DNA of 46,503 nt from a virus. The notes under the pieces are model-generated. The model was given only the letters and a program-made list of their open reading frames with translations, was not told where the DNA came from and did no database searches. Location: positions 1 through 46,503 of IMG/VR virus record IMGVR_UViG_3300034072_000997; one strand, written 5' to 3'. Shown piece by piece: positions 17,859 through 26,383 of the stretch. Position 1 is the stretch's first letter. Each line of letters opens with the position of its first letter. Made by a program: the position numbers and the translations under genes.

Positions 17859-19112
17859 TTATGTCGTTTTCTTTTTGCCAGTGATGTTGAGCATATACCC
17901 ATCGGTGCGCAGGTATGGCTTCCATGTCACCCAATGATCAGTCAAGACCTTCACATTGCGTGTGGGTGCAGTGTTGAAAGCAAACTGCTTATACCAAGCA
18001 TCAGCCACTCGCAAAGCCCAATACTGAGTCTCCTGGATCTTGGAGTATTCGACTTGCTTACCATAACCCATGACCAAGGGATAGTCGGGCTCTTGGTAAG
18101 AAGTGATCAGACCAGGAATATTGCTGACTCGCACATGAATGCGATCGTAATATAACTCAGGAGTATCGACGATCGCGATATAAGTCTGAGATAGCTGCAA
18201 GTATGCTGAGATGACTTCGTCGCTAAGCAAAGACTCCTGTACGAGAGCATGGTCTTTGTTTGTGTCAAGTGACTCCAATTTCAAGCTACTCAGATCGATC
18301 TCTTTGCGAGATTCAAAGATACGCTGGAAATAAGGAAGCCCTTGAATATTCAGCACCCATGAAGTTGGTGAGTTTGGAAAGAACACACTCTCTTCTGGCT
18401 GGATCATGTAACCACCCAAGATAAAGATGATCGATTTACCTTCTGCCTCTGGGGGTAAATTAATAATGACACCTTCTCGCAAAGGAGCACCTTCAGTCAA
18501 CGACATGAAGTCTTCAGCAGTGAGCTGACGCTCTTCAATAGAGCCAATGTCCAAGAAGCTAACAATCCCTGTGTGAGAGCATCGCTTCATGGCAGCGGTG
18601 ACACCACCATCCAAGATAAACGCTTTGGTGCCATCATAAGCAGTGCGATGATAATACCCATTGACTTTTGTCAGGCAGTGGGTATGGATCAAAGACAAAT
18701 TAGTTTGGTATTGAGGCCGTGTCAAAGCCAAGTCTACCAGTTCAGTGACCGGCATGGCTTCTGTGTAGCCGTAACCCGCTTTAGCCAATTCGATCTTATA
18801 GCCCGACAAAATAGCATTGGCGTACTTAGCGGAAGCGAGATCTTTGTTAGGAAGCTCTGGAATCGTCTCCAGTGTCACTCCTGACATACTCTCTAGCCAT
18901 TGTCCGACAGTTGAACTAGATGTAGCAAGGGCAGTTCGGTAGGCGTCCATAGGTACGTAAAACTGATTACCAGTGATGGATTCTTTCACAGTCAGATACG
19001 TTTGACGGTATTTGGTATACATCAAACTCAAAGCCATATCAACCACATCCGTGGTCTGCCATTGAGCGCTAATCGATGTTGTGAGAGACAAAGATGTGAT
19101 ATATTGATACAT
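17859..19112 (-). CDS. Probable virion protein, 417 residues, unknown
   Basis: A leftward gene starting at ATG 19112 with only a weak ribosome-binding site (GGAC about 9 bases upstream). The product is rich in Thr, Ser and Tyr and looks beta-rich in its second half. No signal peptide or catalytic motif is visible. It ends in a short basic tail (TGKKKTT). It sits beside a divergent fibre-module operon starting at 19200 and ends at a bidirectional hairpin. A tail or baseplate role is inferred from that context only. Five cysteines or fewer are scattered without a metal-binding pattern. Confidence 0.78.
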   Translation of the reverse strand: MYQYITSLSLTTSISAQWQTTDVVDMALSLMYTKYRQTYLTVKESITGNQFYVPMDAYRTALATSSSTVGQWLESMSGVTLETIPELPNKDLASAKYANAILSGYKIELAKAGYGYTEAMPVTELVDLALTRPQYQTNLSLIHTHCLTKVNGYYHRTAYDGTKAFILDGGVTAAMKRCSHTGIVSFLDIGSIEERQLTAEDFMSLTEGAPLREGVIINLPPEAEGKSIIFILGGYMIQPEESVFFPNSPTSWVLNIQGLPYFQRIFESRKEIDLSSLKLESLDTNKDHALVQESLLSDEVISAYLQLSQTYIAIVDTPELYYDRIHVRVSNIPGLITSYQEPDYPLVMGYGKQVEYSKIQETQYWALRVADAWYKQFAFNTAPTRNVKVLTDHWVTWKPYLRTDGYMLNITGKKKTT

Positions 19113-19199
19113 TGCGTTAAGTCCAGATCTTATGGTGTTTTAGGAAATTTGCCTAAAATTAAACAATTTTGTTATTGAAAGACAAGGAGTAAATGATCC

Positions 19200-19970
19200 A
19201 TGGCGGTTGTCAATTACCCAATAGACTATACAGGAACAGCCGCGAGCAACCTGGTAGTTAATGAACCTCAGGTTCTGACCATCATCAATGATGATCCGTT
19301 CAGGTATTTCATACCCAACTTCGCACCATTTTATGTCAACAACTTCAAGATTGTCGGCAAGAATGCAACCGGTGCTGATATCACACTCAAGTACGGCATC
19401 GATTACGATTTCGACCTGAAGTACATTGGCGCAACCCGAGCCATCGGTCTGACTGTCTATGGTGGTGTAACCATCATCAACAAACAGATCCAAGGAACGG
19501 TCTATGTGACCTATCAATGTTTGGGTGGTAAGTACTCAGCGGATAGAAACTATGTGATCCAAACGATCGCAGAGAATAACTACAATCCACGCATGGTGGC
19601 TTGGGATCAAGTCACTTCGATTCAAGAGACGTTTCCTCCCACTCCCCATGCTCAAGATCTGGATACGTTCACTGGGTATCGGGACCTGATTGACTCGATC
19701 AACGGCTTGACTGCTAAGATCGGCACCACTCCTGATCCTCTCAAGGACCTTCTGTACAGGCACATCTTGGATGAAAACGATCCTCACAAGACACTGCGTC
19801 TGGTGGGCGATACATATGCTACGAAGGAATATGTGCAAAATACGATGCGCAATCACATCGACAACCCCGACCCCCATCCTCAGTACTTTAACCTGGCTCG
19901 TCTCAATATGTTCGTTGAAAATCGCTACAAAGACAGCCAGCCTGTCGAATTTTTCAAAATGAATCTGTAA
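19200..19970 (+). CDS. Tail fibre or baseplate-adaptor protein
   Basis: A 256-residue beta-rich protein, first gene of a four-gene fibre operon. Near the C-terminus it has NPDPHPQYFNLARL (about 222-235), containing the DPHPQY element common in phage tail-fibre and baseplate attachment proteins. An earlier related patch, LDENDPHKTL (about 190-199), repeats the D-P-H theme. AAGGAGTAAATGATCC precedes ATG 19200. No signal or membrane segment is present. It likely forms a trimeric or attachment part of the fibre; the assignment rests on the motif and on the fibre gene downstream. Confidence 0.7.
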   Translation: MAVVNYPIDYTGTAASNLVVNEPQVLTIINDDPFRYFIPNFAPFYVNNFKIVGKNATGADITLKYGIDYDFDLKYIGATRAIGLTVYGGVTIINKQIQGTVYVTYQCLGGKYSADRNYVIQTIAENNYNPRMVAWDQVTSIQETFPPTPHAQDLDTFTGYRDLIDSINGLTAKIGTTPDPLKDLLYRHILDENDPHKTLRLVGDTYATKEYVQNTMRNHIDNPDPHPQYFNLARLNMFVENRYKDSQPVEFFKMNL

Positions 19971-19985
19971 TAGAAGGAATTCATC

Positions 19986-20306
19986 ATGACCGTGCAAGCA
20001 TGGAAAACCAATATCGTACAAATCAGCCAATGGGTTCCTGTGGCTGATGCTGCTCCCGTGGGAGGCATGACTGTTAACATCTGTGTGGTTAACAAAAACA
20101 CTGAACAGGCAGCTCATGTCGATGTCGCTGTATCTCGAACCATGGGTGTTCCTGATCTAGCGGACTATATCGAAGAATACACTGAAGTTCAGCGAGGAAC
20201 TCCTCTGATCCGAACCGGTGAACCCATCGGTGAAGGAGAAACCGTTTATGTTCGAAGCGACACCCCGAACATCAGTGTTCGAGTAGCAGGCTTTAACAAG
20301 TTGTAA
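19986..20306 (+). CDS. Small beta-sandwich virion protein
   Basis: A 106-residue protein with good SD (AGAAGGAATTCATC). All-beta character: an N-terminal strand pair (ISQWVPV, MTVNICVVN), a linking helix (PDLADYIEEY, about 56-65) and a C-terminal half ending in GEGETVYVRSDTP and SVRVAGF. The pattern of a Gly-Glu turn, a V-x-V strand and a final V-x-V-x-G strand is usual in small phage tail-fibre and decoration proteins. It sits 15 bases after the fibre-adaptor gene and 10 before another small virion-like gene. A structural role is inferred; no precise homologue is named. Confidence 0.7.
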   Translation: MTVQAWKTNIVQISQWVPVADAAPVGGMTVNICVVNKNTEQAAHVDVAVSRTMGVPDLADYIEEYTEVQRGTPLIRTGEPIGEGETVYVRSDTPNISVRVAGFNKL

Positions 20307-20316
20307 GGAGAAACAA

Positions 20317-20661
20317 ATGGCGCGTTATAATGAAATTCCCTGTGGCGGCGGATCCGGAGGTCCGACGACAGGCACCAACTTTTTGAAATCAGTCAACGGC
20401 TTTATTCCGATCTCCACAGATCTGACAGCCACAGCCAATAACCGTTACTACGCCACGGCATCGTTGACACTGACTCTACCAGCAGTGGCTGACAATGGTG
20501 ACAGTGTCACACTGTATCGCGAAGTGGGCACTGAGCTTACCGTAAAGGTATCGAATAACTCCACCATTTTGACGTCTCGCGGTGATTACGCTATCGTCAT
20601 CGTGGATGTTCCAGAAGAGGTGATCTTCTCTTATTCGTTCGGTAAGTGGATGGTCTTGTAA
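20317..20661 (+). CDS. Small beta-rich fibre-associated protein
   Basis: A 114-residue protein behind a strong SD (AAGGAGAAACAA). A Gly-rich N-terminal patch (CGGGSGGPTTG, about 9-19) is followed by an all-beta domain in which TLTLPAVADNGDSVTLYR resembles the TLP-x(n)-GD strand-turn common in phage fibre and tail-needle domains. The end, SFGKWMVL, also fits that domain class. The third gene of the fibre operon, 13 bases before the large fibre gene. Likely virion-associated. No catalytic motif is present. Confidence 0.7.
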   Translation: MARYNEIPCGGGSGGPTTGTNFLKSVNGFIPISTDLTATANNRYYATASLTLTLPAVADNGDSVTLYREVGTELTVKVSNNSTILTSRGDYAIVIVDVPEEVIFSYSFGKWMVL

Positions 20662-20674
20662 ACAAGGAATAGAA

Positions 20675-22213
20675 ATGGCAACTATACGTCTAAGCACTAT
20701 TCGAGCTGAGCAGCGACCCATGGTCGGTGTCTCTCTCGATGGTCCAGCCTCCGTGACTGCCGGAACCAGCGCAGTTTACACGATCACCGACTACGACACC
20801 TTCAGTGCATACGCAGTGACGACCACAGTAGGTACCGCGTCAATATCTCGCGATAAGATCACACTGACCATTCCTCCTACAGCTATTGCCACCCAGACTA
20901 CATTGTCGGTAAGTATCAACAAAGTAGCTCGGGAATTCATTGTTTCCCTGAAAGCCGGTAACACGATTGCTCGTCCAAGCATTCAGTCACCAGTCACAGG
21001 AACTACAGGTATCAGTACCAGTGTGACACTCCAGGCGTCCTCTTTTGCAAGTCTGCCTGTCGGCTCCCTGACACACACGGCTAGCAATTGGATGATTGCA
21101 TTGGATACTGGATTCACCAACGTAGTGAAAACGGAAACAATCACTACTGGTGATTTGGATGTTTTGACAGCAGACCTTAGTCTGAACACCAAGTACTATG
21201 CCAGGGTTCGATATATCAGTAACTCTGTGACGAGTGAATGGTCGAATGTGATCAACTTCACGACGACCAGCACATATGTACAGAAACCTGTGGTCAGCGC
21301 CCAAAATGGACAGACGACTAACATCGGTATCGATCCGACATTCGTCAGTTCTACGTTCATCGCTGTCCCAGCTAACAGTGACACACATATTTCATCGACA
21401 TGGATTGTACGTAAAACTTCAGACAATTCAATTGTTTACCAGGTCAGTAATTCGACAGCTAATAAACTGTCCGTAACTATACCTGTCAGTAGCCTGGCGG
21501 TCTCCACTAGCTATTCGATCGAAGTCAAGTACACTGGGCAACTTGGTGTAAGTGCATTCAGCGATAAGCTGACTTTCACAACAGCATCTGCATTTGTTCC
21601 TACGGTAGTGGGTACAGCCTATCAGGGTGGCTATTATGCTGGGCGAATCAATATCGGTGGTATACTCTACGCTTTGATTGTCGCTCCTAAGTCCGGCGGT
21701 GAGACGAGTATTAAATGGACCGATGATGCAGTTGCGACTTCGCCAGTTAACATGAATGACGGCTTGGCCAACACCAATCAACTGGCCCAATTCTCTTCCA
21801 CCTATCTCATCGCAGCTTGGGTGAAGGGGTTGAGCATCGGTGGCTATCGCGACTGGTATATCCCGTCGGTAGATGAATTGGAAATCTGCTATCGTAATTT
21901 GAAACCTACAAGTTCAAATAACATAGTGCAGTCTTCCGGAGGCCCCCGTGGCGCCATGGGATACAATCCTTCGTCTATTCCCTCTGGACCTGCATATACG
22001 ACTACATCTCCGTCTCAAACAACGAGCACGCTATTCAAGACTGGAGGTGCCCAGGCGTTCAATGCAACCACACCTTATTGGACCTCGGTTTACGCCGGGC
22101 AGTCGCCGCTGCCTTCTGGCTGGAACCAAGAGTTCACATACGGTCAACAAGGAAAAGCGGGCATAGCAACCGCTCAGCTAGCACGCGCTGTGCGCCGAGT
22201 TCGCATCAGCTAA
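20675..22213 (+). CDS. Tail fibre with two Fn3-like repeats and a DUF1566-like receptor-binding tip
   Basis: A 512-residue probable adhesin. Residues 1-103 form a beta-rich attachment part. Two ~100-residue fibronectin-III-like repeats follow (about 104-205 and 206-305), each with an S-x-F start, a THTAS-W or THISS-TW segment, a Y-x-(A/I)-x-V-x-Y strand and an FTT end. The tip (about 311-512) begins GGYYAGRI, contains GYRDWYIPSVDELEICY and GYNPSSIP and ends ARAVRRVRIS, the closing pattern of DUF1566/Lcl-type domains. A related tip is encoded at 39465-40136 on the other strand. SD AAGGAATAGAA precedes the ATG. Receptor binding is inferred from the architecture. Confidence 0.8.
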   Translation: MATIRLSTIRAEQRPMVGVSLDGPASVTAGTSAVYTITDYDTFSAYAVTTTVGTASISRDKITLTIPPTAIATQTTLSVSINKVAREFIVSLKAGNTIARPSIQSPVTGTTGISTSVTLQASSFASLPVGSLTHTASNWMIALDTGFTNVVKTETITTGDLDVLTADLSLNTKYYARVRYISNSVTSEWSNVINFTTTSTYVQKPVVSAQNGQTTNIGIDPTFVSSTFIAVPANSDTHISSTWIVRKTSDNSIVYQVSNSTANKLSVTIPVSSLAVSTSYSIEVKYTGQLGVSAFSDKLTFTTASAFVPTVVGTAYQGGYYAGRINIGGILYALIVAPKSGGETSIKWTDDAVATSPVNMNDGLANTNQLAQFSSTYLIAAWVKGLSIGGYRDWYIPSVDELEICYRNLKPTSSNNIVQSSGGPRGAMGYNPSSIPSGPAYTTTSPSQTTSTLFKTGGAQAFNATTPYWTSVYAGQSPLPSGWNQEFTYGQQGKAGIATAQLARAVRRVRIS

Positions 22214-22219
22214 AGACTA

Positions 22220-22257
22220 CTATACACTACCGGGGCTTTCGCTCCGGTAGTGTATAG
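22220..22257. terminator. Bidirectional hairpin between convergent genes
   Basis: A 14-bp perfect stem (22220-22233 with 22244-22257) that can extend inward by a G-T and two G-C pairs to a TTTC loop. It lies between the fibre gene (ends 22213) and the leftward spike gene (ends 22263). Confidence 0.7.
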
Positions 22258-22262
22258 ATAGT

Positions 22263-23162
22263 TTAATTGTTATGTGGTCCGTGTCCACCCTTGAGATCAC
22301 TGTAGCCATAGACAGTCAAGCCGCTACGAATAATTACGTCGCTTCCAAACTCAGCCTTACCTCCACCTTCACCTGCCATGGAGATACCACCGACGACACC
22401 GATGTTCTTCTTGAAGGTGACGTTGTCTTCAAACGTCGTTGGTCCTTTGACGTTGACTGAACTAGCGTCTACATTCATCCCACCTGGTGCTTTTACATTC
22501 ACCACACCAGCGATGGTTTCAACCAAGCCACCAATTGCGTCTTGCATAAAGACACGATTAGATTGACTCTCAATACCTGCTTTGTTTCCGACAGTGTCCT
22601 CCAGTATCGCGAAGCTGTCTTTACCAGACATAGTCAGTTTATAACCAAATGCCTCGCCATCGGACGTAGTTGTACGAATAATCAAAGCTTTACTAAGAGT
22701 GTCAAAATCGATGTAGTAGAGACTATCTAAATCCACTACACCCGATTGACCTGCTCTGATATTGGATGCTCCAAAGATGATTCGCTCCACTCGGCGCAAT
22801 TCTGGTTCTGGATTGATCGTCTTCCAAAACAATTTACCAGTATCCTTGTAGCGGTAGAGTTGCACACTCTCACCTGCTCTGACCATAGGAGATGTCCAGA
22901 TATGCTCAGCGTCACCACGCAGCCAGTCGGCTTCCTGGAACTGAGATTCATTGCTGGTCTCAGTCTTAGCATTGCCAAAGGAGTCCGTAAAAGAAACCTG
23001 AGCAGTCTTATCCCCGTCTGAAATGGAGCCGCTAGACATGGTCAACTTACCTGAGGGCCACGCTAAGATGGTATCGACACCAAACGGCTTATCCTTAACC
23101 ACTAGTCCGATGCAGTAAGGAACATATCCGTCAATTTCAGTTTCATTAGTGCTTGGTTGCAT
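22263..23162 (-). CDS. Baseplate spike-like protein with C-terminal beta-helix
   Basis: A 299-residue protein. The N-terminal half (about 1-110) has short strands and a WKTINPEPELR segment. The C-terminal ~90 residues are repeats of hydrophobic-polar strands rich in V, N and G (VNVKAPGGMNVDASSVNVKG, then DNVTFKKNIGVVGGI), the short beta-helix pattern of membrane-puncturing spikes. It ends GGHGPHNN with two histidines, compatible with the metal-binding tip seen in spike apexes. ATG 23162 is preferred over the upstream in-frame TTG because AAAGG lies eight bases before it. Role: baseplate spike that pierces the outer membrane, inferred from architecture. Confidence 0.6.
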   Translation of the reverse strand: MQPSTNETEIDGYVPYCIGLVVKDKPFGVDTILAWPSGKLTMSSGSISDGDKTAQVSFTDSFGNAKTETSNESQFQEADWLRGDAEHIWTSPMVRAGESVQLYRYKDTGKLFWKTINPEPELRRVERIIFGASNIRAGQSGVVDLDSLYYIDFDTLSKALIIRTTTSDGEAFGYKLTMSGKDSFAILEDTVGNKAGIESQSNRVFMQDAIGGLVETIAGVVNVKAPGGMNVDASSVNVKGPTTFEDNVTFKKNIGVVGGISMAGEGGGKAEFGSDVIIRSGLTVYGYSDLKGGHGPHNN

Positions 23163-23234
23163 ATCCAATACCTTTTTGTAAATGCCACAGTATGCTTCGA
23201 TACTATGTAAAATATTCGAATGAGGGAGTGCGTT

Positions 23235-25718
23235 ATGTCAATACTTAATTTTGAGTTATCAGGGTGCACCCGGTTATCCCTGAGAAACATCAAGACAGTC
23301 AAAATGACTCCGGCTCAAAAGCTCCAGATGATCTTGGGTACAAATGGTTCAGGTAAATCCAGCCTGCTCCATGAACTGTCACCTATCGCATCTAAACCAG
23401 CTAATTTTGAGCGAGGAGGTTATAAGAAGATTACCTTGCATCGTAAGAATTCCGTCTATGAGTGCATGAGTGATTTCACAGGACCTAAGAACAGGTTCTA
23501 TTTAGCCCAGGATTCCAAAGTACTCTACGAGGGTCATTCCTCGGAGATGTATAACTCTTTAGTCGCCCAGTATTTGAAAGAAACACCAGAAGTCCATGCT
23601 ATCCGAACCGGCAATCGCCGACTGACGACGATGGATACAGACGCCAGACGCAAATGGATAACTAAATTATGTCCACAGGACTATAGCTACGCCATTGGTT
23701 ATTACAAACGTCTAGGCGAAGCCACACGAGATCTCTCGGGAGCTATCAAACGCATCAATACTAAACTGATGCAGGAGAAAGCTAAGTTGATTGATGAAGA
23801 CATGGTGATTCAGCTCACCAATGAAATCAATGAACTGAACAAGCAACGCCTAGAGATGATGCAATACTGGCGGCCTCGGTCTGAGAGCTTTGAGACCATC
23901 ATGCAAAAGATTCGCATGATCGATCAAGACCTCCAGCATCAGAGTACAGCAGTTGCGACTAGTCTGAAATCTTACTCGAATACGCCTGGGTTTCAGGACA
24001 CTACCCAGGTCTGGACAAAGCTGTCTGAACTACAAGCTCAAAAGGCGGTAATTGAAAACGAGACTTCAGTTTTGTTCGAACAGATCGAAGAGATCTATAG
24101 CAATCTACGTCAAGCGCAAGATGCCTCGGTTAAAGATGTGTCCCAATTGAACTCAGAGTTAGCTGAAATCGCCAGAGGGCTTATGAGCCTGTCTGATAAC
24201 TCGGACTGGGGTAATACAGGAGAAATGGCTTTGGCCTCGTACGACGGCATCTACGGGCCTTTCAGTGCCATCTTGGATGAACTAGAGCCAGACCCTGAAC
24301 TGAAGTACAGCAAAGAGAACTACCATGACCGTAAAGAGCAGCATAAAGTCCTGACCTTGCATATTGCTGAATTGGAAAAGATCTCACGAGCACTCAGCGA
24401 GAAGAAAAGTGTGATGCTCCATCAAAAGGAACAGAACCACACTGAGTGTCCCAAGTGCCAACACGTATGGAGCAAGGGTTACGATGAGGCGATCTACAAA
24501 GATGTCTGCGAACGCTTAGATGAAAACCAATCACGTTTGACCGAAGCTAACCAAAAGGAGACTGAGTTATTCGAGTTCTTGGAAAAAGCAGCACGTCAGT
24601 TGCAATTGCTTGATCGACTAAGCGGTATTGCTATGAGTACTCCGCTTCTGGGACCGATTTGGACTTCACTGATCTCTAGCAAGATGGTGAGAACCAATCC
24701 CCGGGGAGCATTGGAGATGTTCAAACAAGGTCGCGGTGACATCATGAACGCGATCGAATACAAACGACTGAATGACCAAAAGAAAGAGTTGACTGAAGCC
24801 AAAGAGTTAGCCCAGAAAATGTCTGGAGTTAACCAGCAAGAGCTAATCACAAAGAAAGAGTTGATTGAAGCGGAGCTTTTGACTAAGCAAAACCTCAATC
24901 GAGAGCTGACCATACAAATTGATAGTCTTAAAACCATTATCAAGAACATGGAGCTGCATCAGAACTTTGTTCTCAAAGCTAATGACGCACTCAGCAAACG
25001 CAATCAGCTTATACATGATGCGGAGCTGGCTAACCAGCACGAAGCGATCAATGAGATCGTGATGCATCTGGACATGATCATCAACTCCAAGCAAAAGCTG
25101 ATCAGTCAAATTGACACCCAAAAGGGAATCATCGCCTCTTTGGAAAATGAAGTCAAGGAGTATGTGACGAAAGAAGCAGCCATGAAGGCAGCTATGAAGT
25201 CTTTGTCTCCAGCCACTGGTCTTATTGCAAGAGGTTTGACTGGTTTCATCAATCACTTCATCGCTCAGATGAACGCCATCATTGAGAAGGTCTGGTTGTA
25301 CCCACTGGAGATTCAGCCTATCGCCATGGATGACGATAAGCTGTCTTTGGATTATGACTTTGCTTTCACAGTGGATGGTAAGAAAGCGGGAGACGATGTA
25401 GATCAGGGCTCTGGTGCTCAAAAGGAAATCTTTGATCTGGCATTTATGCTAGTGTCGATGATTCACCTGGGTCTGCAAGACACGGAGATCTTCCTCGATG
25501 AGTTTTCCATCAAGATGGATTATGCTCACCGCAAGGAAGCAATGAAGATGGTGATGGATCTTCTTAACAACTCCGACTTCTCGCAGATTTACATGATCTC
25601 CCACTATGAAAGCAGTTACGGAACACTTAGTAACGCAGACATCACGGTGCTGTGCCCTGAGAATATCCTACTGCCTTCTGATCTGAAATACAATACCCAT
25701 TCAGAAATTGTGACATAA
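23235..25718 (+). CDS. Rad50 / SbcC / T4 gp46-like recombination ATPase
   Basis: An 827-residue SMC-type ABC ATPase. Walker A is GTNGSGKS (35-42). A long coiled coil occupies about 175-640, with a zinc-hook motif C405-P-K-C408 in its middle. The ABC signature-like sequence is QGSGAQ (724-729) and Walker B is IFLDEF (752-757). This is the T4 gp46/Rad50 plan: dimer with a Mre11/gp47-type nuclease that resects DNA ends for recombination. The start is ATG 23235 behind GAGGGAGTGCGTT; the upstream ATG 23220 lacks a site. No nuclease partner gene is in the window. It is flanked on both sides by leftward virion genes, an unusual setting for a DNA-metabolism gene. Confidence 0.9.
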   Translation: MSILNFELSGCTRLSLRNIKTVKMTPAQKLQMILGTNGSGKSSLLHELSPIASKPANFERGGYKKITLHRKNSVYECMSDFTGPKNRFYLAQDSKVLYEGHSSEMYNSLVAQYLKETPEVHAIRTGNRRLTTMDTDARRKWITKLCPQDYSYAIGYYKRLGEATRDLSGAIKRINTKLMQEKAKLIDEDMVIQLTNEINELNKQRLEMMQYWRPRSESFETIMQKIRMIDQDLQHQSTAVATSLKSYSNTPGFQDTTQVWTKLSELQAQKAVIENETSVLFEQIEEIYSNLRQAQDASVKDVSQLNSELAEIARGLMSLSDNSDWGNTGEMALASYDGIYGPFSAILDELEPDPELKYSKENYHDRKEQHKVLTLHIAELEKISRALSEKKSVMLHQKEQNHTECPKCQHVWSKGYDEAIYKDVCERLDENQSRLTEANQKETELFEFLEKAARQLQLLDRLSGIAMSTPLLGPIWTSLISSKMVRTNPRGALEMFKQGRGDIMNAIEYKRLNDQKKELTEAKELAQKMSGVNQQELITKKELIEAELLTKQNLNRELTIQIDSLKTIIKNMELHQNFVLKANDALSKRNQLIHDAELANQHEAINEIVMHLDMIINSKQKLISQIDTQKGIIASLENEVKEYVTKEAAMKAAMKSLSPATGLIARGLTGFINHFIAQMNAIIEKVWLYPLEIQPIAMDDDKLSLDYDFAFTVDGKKAGDDVDQGSGAQKEIFDLAFMLVSMIHLGLQDTEIFLDEFSIKMDYAHRKEAMKMVMDLLNNSDFSQIYMISHYESSYGTLSNADITVLCPENILLPSDLKYNTHSEIVT

Positions 25719-25725
25719 GCACCTA

Positions 25726-25755
25726 CTACACATAGTCCGCGAGGACTATGTGTAG
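25726..25755. terminator. Bidirectional hairpin between convergent genes
   Basis: A perfect 13-bp stem (25726-25738 with 25743-25755) with loop GCGA, between the Rad50-like gene end (25718) and the leftward gene end (25762). Confidence 0.68.
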
Positions 25756-25761
25756 ATGGGT

Positions 25762-26376
25762 TTATTTGCTTTCGATGTAATCTTCCAAAGCCTTGATACG
25801 AGCTTTTTGTTGTTCGATCACAGCTTGAAGTTGCGCCACTTGTGCAAACGCAGTCACATTGCCGTTGATGGTGACCAGACGGTCAGCAACGATTGTGTCT
25901 GCCAGCTGTCTCTCGATAGAGCGTACGTCACTGGTTTGAACTTTGTCCACCTGCGACTCAACACCTAAGCGTTGAAGGGTGAGTTCTCTCAGTTCACTTT
26001 CGAATGCAGTTGTGTTTTGGTCCACGGGAAATGGAGGAAGGAACAACTGTATGACGTAAGAGGCAAAATCGACACCGTCCTGAATAGGATACTTACTGAT
26101 GTACCTTGCGGGTACATAGATACTGTAGCCTTTATCATTACGCAGCGTAACGATCTGCATATCAAGAGCAGCATCTTCCAGATAGTCGTCTTCCGTTAGT
26201 TGAACGGGAACATAGACCACCGAAAGAGGATCTTCACCTGCCGCCAGATACGCTGAGATGGTTCGAACAGCGATGCATTCGTAGACCTCATTGTTCTCTG
26301 TCGTGAACGGTGCCAAGAGAGTGTAAATCCCTTTGGTTCCGATGCCTGGAACTTGGTATTTATACAGTTCAGTCAT
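25762..26376 (-). CDS. Probable virion protein with C-terminal coiled coil
   Basis: A 204-residue protein. Residues 1-115 are beta-rich (strands such as YKYQVPGIG, VVYVPVQL, YSIYVPARYI). About 120-204 is helical with a heptad-like end (QVAQLQAVIEQQKARIKALEDYI), a likely trimerising coiled coil. Its ribosome-binding site GAGG overlaps the stop of the upstream leftward gene (gap 7 bases), so the two form an operon. Not recognised; a virion role is suggested by the coiled-coil fibre-like shape and by the surrounding structural genes. Confidence 0.75.
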   Translation of the reverse strand: MTELYKYQVPGIGTKGIYTLLAPFTTENNEVYECIAVRTISAYLAAGEDPLSVVYVPVQLTEDDYLEDAALDMQIVTLRNDKGYSIYVPARYISKYPIQDGVDFASYVIQLFLPPFPVDQNTTAFESELRELTLQRLGVESQVDKVQTSDVRSIERQLADTIVADRLVTINGNVTAFAQVAQLQAVIEQQKARIKALEDYIESK

Positions 26377-26383
26377 AAATACC

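Noticed and set aside
21600-22213. Possible diversity-generating retroelement target (tip domain with a second copy at 39465-40136)
   Set aside because: The two copies differ throughout, including at silent codon positions, with no template/variable pattern concentrated at adenines, and no reverse transcriptase is visible in the window.
23169-23234. Inverted sequence AGTATGCTTCGATACT in the divergent gap before the Rad50-like gene as an operator
   Set aside because: The symmetry is imperfect and short, and no second copy was found near other genes.
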